This document shows, piece by piece, positions 59,684 to 64,000 of a stretch of 64,000 bases of DNA. The stretch is from Ruthenibacterium avium (GTDB lineage Bacteria; Bacillota; Clostridia; Oscillospirales; Ruminococcaceae). Numbering within the stretch: position 1 is the stretch's first letter; every line of letters begins with the position of its first letter. The notes under the pieces were generated by a model, which was not told the origin of the DNA, made no database searches, and saw only the letters and a list, made by a program, of their open reading frames with translations. Both the position numbers and the translations under genes were made by a program. The stretch spans positions 1 to 64,000 of the forward strand of contig DWYA01000077.1 of NCBI GenBank assembly GCA_019118905.1, read 5' to 3'.

Positions 59684-59712
59684 AGTATAAAAGAAAATTT
59701 TTGCATTTTAAA
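59684..59712 (-). promoter_or_regulatory. Candidate promoter of the malic enzyme operon
   Basis: On minus: TTTAAA (59707-59712), a 17-base spacer and TATACT (59684-59689). This gives a leader of about 260 bases before the malic enzyme start. The leader includes a GCATTTC/GAAATGC stem near 59588-59613. No known riboswitch pattern is seen. Confidence 0.5.
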
Positions 59713-59720
59713 GAGTGAAA

Positions 59721-59749
59721 TTGAATTTTTAGGGAAAATATGATATAAT
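59721..59749 (+). promoter_or_regulatory. Promoter of the parvulin lipoprotein gene
   Basis: TTGAAT (59721-59726), a 17-base spacer and TATAAT (59744-59749); the start is near 59756. It is back to back with the malic enzyme promoter. Confidence 0.75.
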
Positions 59750-59851
59750 GCAATGGTTATGCGGCTTGCGCCGCGCCTGTTTAAGGGAAAACGAACCAAT
59801 TTTTTAAAAACGCGCCTTCTGCCCGGGGCAGGAAGCGCCATGGAGGATACG

Positions 59852-60970
59852 ATGAAAAAAACGATTGCTTTTTTGGCCGCTCTCGTCATGATGGCGTCCG
59901 CATTGGCGGGCTGTGCAGGTACAGCAGCCTCCGGCTCTGCTTCCGGTTCTGCTTCGGCTTCCACCTCGGCATCTGCTTCGGCTTCTGAGGCGGCTCACGA
60001 GCCCGGCCTGTTTGTGGACGGCACAAAAGTGGAAAACACCGACCCCATTATGACCATCGACGGCGAGGATGTCAGCCTGGACACCTACCGTTTTTACTAT
60101 CTGCGCACGCTGGCTATGATGGGCGGTGCGGAAAGCGTGATTGCAATGGCCGGCGATCAAACCGAGGAGCTGTATACCAACCTGCGCGATTCTGCCGCTC
60201 ACAGCCTGAAGCTGGCGAAAGTTTACCGTGATTTTGCGGCGGAAAAGGGCGTAACGGTGAGCGAGGATTTGCTCAAAGAGCTGGATAACAGCATTGCACA
60301 AGCCAAGGAGTCTTTGGGCGAGGAGGAATTCCAAAAGAGCCTGGAAGCCCAGTACTTCAGCACGGAGGAGGAGTACCGCTCCTTTATGCAGGATATTCTC
60401 TTGCAGCAGCAGGTGCTCATTGACGTGTACGGCGATGAAATTTTGAACAACGTGAAAGAGAACTATGTGCATGTGCAGCACATTTTGATTCCGTTTGAAA
60501 CGGAGGAAGCTTCCTCGGAGAGCACTTCTGCAAGCACGTCCGCAAGTGCGTCCGGCTCGGAGAGCACCGCCTCTGACGACCACAGCGCCGAGCTTGCAAC
60601 CGCTCAGGAAGTGCTGGAAAAAGCGAAAAACGGCGATGATTTTGCCACATTGATGGCTGAATACAGCCAAGACCCCGGCCAGCCGGAGCAGGGCTATACC
60701 TTTACCAAAGGCTATATGGTGCAGGAGTTTGAAGATGCTTCCTATGCGCTGAAAGAGGGCGAAATCAGCGACATTGTGGAAACCGATTATGGTTACCACA
60801 TCATCAAGCGTTTGCCGATTGACGAGGCCAACATCAAAGAGAATTTGCTGCAATACGTTGACAGCAATATGGACACCATTCTGTCCACCGACTTGCAGCC
60901 TCTGATGGACAAGGTGAAGGTGGAGTACGGCGAGTACTACGATAAGATTGCTCCCGATACCCTTTATTAA
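59852..60970 (+). CDS. PrsA-like parvulin peptidyl-prolyl isomerase lipoprotein
   Basis: 372 residues. The lipoprotein signal ends in LAGC near residue 20, followed by a Ser/Ala/Gly linker. A SurA-type N-terminal helical region occupies about 55-200. The parvulin domain begins HVQHILIPFE near 208 and ends GYTFTKGYMVQEFEDASYAL...DYGYHIIKRL. A Ser/Thr/Ala-rich insert of about 25 residues breaks the domain after its first strand. ATG 59852 has GGAGG upstream; frames to 59753 are leader. It probably assists folding of secreted proteins. Confidence 0.88.
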   Translation: MKKTIAFLAALVMMASALAGCAGTAASGSASGSASASTSASASASEAAHEPGLFVDGTKVENTDPIMTIDGEDVSLDTYRFYYLRTLAMMGGAESVIAMAGDQTEELYTNLRDSAAHSLKLAKVYRDFAAEKGVTVSEDLLKELDNSIAQAKESLGEEEFQKSLEAQYFSTEEEYRSFMQDILLQQQVLIDVYGDEILNNVKENYVHVQHILIPFETEEASSESTSASTSASASGSESTASDDHSAELATAQEVLEKAKNGDDFATLMAEYSQDPGQPEQGYTFTKGYMVQEFEDASYALKEGEISDIVETDYGYHIIKRLPIDEANIKENLLQYVDSNMDTILSTDLQPLMDKVKVEYGEYYDKIAPDTLY

Positions 60971-60986
60971 GTAAAAAGCAACGACT

Positions 60987-61030
60987 GCCGCTTGGTTTGC
61001 ATGGTGCAAGCCGGGCGGCTGTTTTCTTTT
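60987..61030 (+). terminator. Terminator after the parvulin gene
   Basis: A stem of about 15 bp with mismatches (60987-61001 with 61005-61019) is followed by TGTTTTCTTTT. Confidence 0.75.
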
Positions 61031-61169
61031 GGATAAAAGAAACGGACGTTTCTGCAAAAAAGTGTGCGTTTTGTCAATGTACTTTTTCGGTGGTTTGTGC
61101 CATTATAAAAGGTAAATAACGCCGTCGAAGGCACGGCGCTGCCCTGTTGCAGAGAGGAGAATGACCGAA

Positions 61170-62621
61170 ATGAACAAGCGCCCGAATATTCTTTTGCTGA
61201 TGGTGGACGAAATGCGCGGTGACTGCACCGGATATGCCGGGCATCCCGATGTAAAAACGCCCTACCTGGATTCTTTAGCCTCGCAGGGAATTGTGTTTCC
61301 CAATGCATATTCCTCTTGCCCCACTTGTGTGCCCGCCCGCGCGATTCTTCACACGGGTTTAAGCCAACGTCACACGGGAAAGGTGGGCTATCAAGACCGT
61401 GTCGATTGGAACTATGGCTGCACCATGGCCGGAGAACTGGCCAAAGCGGGCTATTACACCGAATGTGTCGGAAAAATGCATGTGCATCCTTTGCGCAATT
61501 ATTTGGGCTTTCACCATGTAGAGCTGCACGACGGTTATCTGCATGAGTATCGTTATCCCAACGTGCCTTATTCCGAAAACCAGCTCGTCGCCGACGACTA
61601 TTTCTACTGGCTGAAAAACGAAAAGGGCATTGAGTGTGACGTGACGGATACCGGCATGGACTGCAACGGTTGGACGGCACGCCCGTGGCCGTATGAGGAA
61701 AAATATCATCCCACCAACTGGGTGGCATCCCGCACCATCGACTTTTTGCGCCGCCGCGACCCGCGTCAGCCGTTTTTCCTGATGGCCAGCTTTGTGCGTC
61801 CTCATGCGCCTTACGATGCACCTCAGCATTATTTTGATTTGTATGAAAACAAAAACCTGCGTCCTCCTGTGCGCGGCGATTGGAACAACGAAGCGCTTTT
61901 GCAGGAAAAGGGCCGCATCTTTAACTCCTGCACCGGCCCGTCGGACCCCGAGCTGATTCGTCAGCAGCAGGTGGGTTACTATGCTTGCATTACGCATATT
62001 GACCACCAAATCGGACGCATGATTCAGGCTTTGATTGAGCATCAGCTCATGGATGATACCGTTATCCTGTTTACGTCCGACCACGGCGAGATGCTTTCCG
62101 ACCACGGCTTCTGCCGCAAGTCTTTGCCGTACCGCGGCAGCGCGCATATTCCCATGTTTTTGTCGGGCAGTGAAAAATACCTCGGCAAAGTCGGCGTAAC
62201 GGATGATTCTCTGGTAGAACTGCGCGACGTGATGCCTACCTTGCTCGACTTGGCGGGCGCACCCATCCCGAAACATTTGGACGGTGAAAGTATGCTGCGT
62301 GGCGTAAAACGCACCTATCTGCACGGCGAGCACGCATTCTTCTTCCACAACTATTCCAGCCAGTTTATTGTCACAAAGCACGATAAATTCATTTGGTTCA
62401 ATCAACGTGCTGAGTATCAATATTTCGATCTCGACAAAGACCCGTATGAAACCCATAACGCCATCAACGATCCGCAGTATGCCGAGCGCATTGAGGAGCT
62501 GCGCCGTCTGTTGGCAAAAGAGCTCAAAGACTCCGAAGAAGGTTATTCCGACGGGGAACACCTCATTGAAGGACGCACCCCGCAAAACTGCCTGTCGAAT
62601 GTAGAGCTTCCCAACTGTTAA
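61170..62621 (+). CDS. Sulfatase, cysteine type
   Basis: 483 residues, alkaline-phosphatase-like fold. The N-terminal NILLLMVDEMRGD supplies metal Asp residues. The formylglycine signature CxPxR is CVPAR with Cys53, a Cys-type site needing an anaerobic maturase (not in the window). FTSDHGEMLSDHGF near 310 carries further metal ligands. There is no signal peptide, so it is cytoplasmic. ATG 61170 is preferred over 61161 for distance from AGGAG. Its substrate is not readable; sulfated glycan fragments would fit the GNB/LNB locus. Confidence 0.88.
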   Translation: MNKRPNILLLMVDEMRGDCTGYAGHPDVKTPYLDSLASQGIVFPNAYSSCPTCVPARAILHTGLSQRHTGKVGYQDRVDWNYGCTMAGELAKAGYYTECVGKMHVHPLRNYLGFHHVELHDGYLHEYRYPNVPYSENQLVADDYFYWLKNEKGIECDVTDTGMDCNGWTARPWPYEEKYHPTNWVASRTIDFLRRRDPRQPFFLMASFVRPHAPYDAPQHYFDLYENKNLRPPVRGDWNNEALLQEKGRIFNSCTGPSDPELIRQQQVGYYACITHIDHQIGRMIQALIEHQLMDDTVILFTSDHGEMLSDHGFCRKSLPYRGSAHIPMFLSGSEKYLGKVGVTDDSLVELRDVMPTLLDLAGAPIPKHLDGESMLRGVKRTYLHGEHAFFFHNYSSQFIVTKHDKFIWFNQRAEYQYFDLDKDPYETHNAINDPQYAERIEELRRLLAKELKDSEEGYSDGEHLIEGRTPQNCLSNVELPNC

Positions 62622-62647
62622 ACAAAATTGTCCTTTCGGGTAAAAAT

Positions 62648-62695
62648 GCCGCCCCTTTTTCTGTCCGTAAAAAGACAGAGAGGGGGCGGCTTTTT
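62648..62695. terminator. Bidirectional terminator between sulfatase and spoIIP
   Basis: An arm from GCCGCCCC (62648) pairs with GGGGCGGC (to 62690), extended by CTGTC/GACAG. T-runs lie on both strands. Confidence 0.85.
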
Positions 62696-62712
62696 GCTGC
62701 GAAAAAGGATAT

Positions 62713-63870
62713 TTAAGCGCCGGAAAACAGCTGCGCCAGCGCTTGCGCGGCCATGCGTCCTGCGGCCAGCGCTTCGGAAAGTGTGTTGGCGTGGCCGCCA
62801 ACCTCCAAAAGCAAACTGCCGGTGGAAAGATCTTGGTTATAATAGCGGTAATCAAACAGCACCGGGCGAGTCAAACCGGGAAACATACCTTCCATTTGGG
62901 CCTGCCACGCGGCGGCAAAACGCAAATTTTGTTTGTAGTTGGGCAAATTTCCATCTTGGTCGGCACAGGAAATCAGCATCACCTGTGCGCTCTTTTCGCC
63001 GTTGATTGTAACGACAGGTTTCACGCGGGTGCCGTCGGCGCGCTGAATGGCGTCGCGGTGAACATCAATCACCACTTTAATGGAGGGGTATTGCTGTAAG
63101 TAGCTGCGCACAGTGGCGTTGCTTTTTTCGTAACTGCCGGTATAGCTGGGGTAATCGTGCAGCGTTGTGTCGTGCAGCGTGTTGATACCGGCGGCGTTTA
63201 AAATATCAGTCATCTGCTGTCCTACGGCCACCATGTTTACAGCGGTGTCGGTAGTTCGGGCGGAAAACGCCGGGTCGGTGTAGCTGTGTTCGGCGCCTTC
63301 ATAACATTCTGTTGCATGGGTGTGAACAATCAGCACTTGCGGCTCGGAAGAATTTTTTTCTACCGAAAACGGCAAGGGCTGCCCCACTTCGGCGGCAACT
63401 TCTGCATCCGGCAAACTGGTTGAGTTGCGAATGAGCGCTGTTCCGGTGGGGATATACCCGGTGCCCGCCGATGCCTGAAAATGCTGCTCTAAAAGCGGAA
63501 CCATCCCTTGAGGAACGGCTTCCCCGGCAATCGGGGCGCGTGCCTCCAGCGGTTCATCCGCAGAAACGGGAGCGGCGGCGCTTTCGGCGGCTGGTGCGCT
63601 GCTTTCTGCCGTCGGGGCGGGATTTTCCACGGGGGCTTGTACTTCTTCGGCGGGAACGCTTTCCGTGGCGGCTGCCGCTGCGCTCTCTGCGCTGAAAAAC
63701 TCTTGCGCCGTGCGCAGTGCCGCAACAGGAGACGCAAAAAATGCGCCTGTACCTGCAAGCACCAGCGGGGGAGAAACGCGCAGAAGCCCCGCAGATAAAA
63801 ACACCGTGCACGACACGGCAAAAACAAACGATGCAAGGCGCACGAACGTGCGGCGGCGTTGTTTGTACAT
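62713..63870 (-). CDS. spoIIP: Stage II sporulation protein P
   Basis: 385 residues. A membrane-anchored amidase and endopeptidase of the engulfment machinery. TM is at about 13-33. A Glu/Pro/Ala-rich linker (about 60-115) precedes the catalytic domain, with VLIVHTHATECYEG near 184. VIDVHRDAIQR near 270 and LLEVGGHANTLSEA near 358 are SpoIIP landmarks. GAGGTGA precedes ATG. Its presence supports a spore-forming host. Confidence 0.94.
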   Translation of the reverse strand: MYKQRRRTFVRLASFVFAVSCTVFLSAGLLRVSPPLVLAGTGAFFASPVAALRTAQEFFSAESAAAAATESVPAEEVQAPVENPAPTAESSAPAAESAAAPVSADEPLEARAPIAGEAVPQGMVPLLEQHFQASAGTGYIPTGTALIRNSTSLPDAEVAAEVGQPLPFSVEKNSSEPQVLIVHTHATECYEGAEHSYTDPAFSARTTDTAVNMVAVGQQMTDILNAAGINTLHDTTLHDYPSYTGSYEKSNATVRSYLQQYPSIKVVIDVHRDAIQRADGTRVKPVVTINGEKSAQVMLISCADQDGNLPNYKQNLRFAAAWQAQMEGMFPGLTRPVLFDYRYYNQDLSTGSLLLEVGGHANTLSEALAAGRMAAQALAQLFSGA

Positions 63871-63912
63871 CCAAAATCACCTCGCAATATGCTTATGATT
63901 TTGGACAGGCAT

Positions 63913-64000
63913 TTAGAACCCGTGCGGCAGGCTTTGCTGCTGTGTTTGCAACATCAAAATTTTATGAAGCACTGTGGTTCCACGCCAGCGAAAGGCGCTG
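63913..64000 (-). CDS. 3' end of a leftward gene, cut by window edge
   Basis: A minus-strand frame is open from the right edge to TAA at 63913-63915, giving at least 28 residues (ending TVLHKILMLQTQQQ then SLPHGF). It would lie 42 bases before spoIIP, in the same direction. The plus strand also has an open frame here, so the call is tentative. Too little is visible to name it. Confidence 0.35.
   Translation of the reverse strand, partial: SAFRWRGTTVLHKILMLQTQQQSLPHGF

Overview
The window reads as chromosome from a motile, spore-forming, anaerobic gut Clostridia, most likely Oscillospiraceae-like. The pointers are a T-box leader on asnS, a spoIIP homologue, a full chemotaxis block with flagellar-export-like partners, a CxPxR sulfatase, TTG/GTG starts behind strong AGGAGG sites, and a base composition that looks to be slightly above 50% G+C. 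The genus cannot be fixed from the sequence alone. No rRNA, tRNA, insertion sequence or prophage was seen.

Layout. 1-2000: end of an unknown gene and a leftward galT. 2.1-3.9 kb: T-box-controlled asnS. 3.9-9.8 kb: a compact type II-C CRISPR-Cas locus, with a 13-repeat array, cas2, cas1 and cas9 all leftward and a divergent tracrRNA. 9.9-21.8 kb: a galacto-N-biose/lacto-N-biose (GNB/LNB) utilisation locus (nahK-like kinase, sugar nucleotidyltransferase, galE, two AraC regulators, an ABC sugar importer, a small membrane protein and a GH112 phosphorylase). With galT, the intracellular route from the mucin/milk disaccharide to sugar phosphates and UDP-sugars is nearly complete. 21.8-24.8 kb: a LexA-like self-cleaving repressor followed by a radical SAM/HhH protein and its TIGR03915-type partner, a probable DNA-repair cassette with repeated operator-like motifs. 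24.9-36.3 kb: chemotaxis and motility accessory genes (MCP, degenerate EAL-HDOD protein, FlhB-C-like and FliK-like proteins, cheA-cheW-cheR-cheB, YjfB-like peptide) around a gene-free block of about 800 bp with a predicted promoter and RNA structure. 36.5-41.6 kb: TetR-controlled FtsX-type ABC exporter with a huge coiled coil. 41.7-47.1 kb: lipoprotein, two-component system, DUF1385 and prmC. 47.2-51 kb: recA-recX-rimO-pgsA. 51-55.4 kb: small membrane protein, glycosyltransferase and rmlA-rmlD-rmlB (no rmlC). 55.6-59.4 kb: malic enzyme, two-subunit fumarase and BrnQ carrier. 59.7-64 kb: parvulin lipoprotein, sulfatase, spoIIP and a cut gene.

The strongest original observations are at the CRISPR locus. 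The pre-crRNA promoter lies inside the last codons of cas2, with its -10 box over the stop codon. The leader forms a long hairpin that swallows the start of the first repeat. The tracrRNA transcription unit carries two tandem anti-repeats, and its promoter is divergent from cas9. Second-tier leads are the LexA-like/radical SAM cassette with shared operator sequences and the structured non-coding region upstream of cheA. All assignments rest on reading the sequence and remembered family features; no database search was run.
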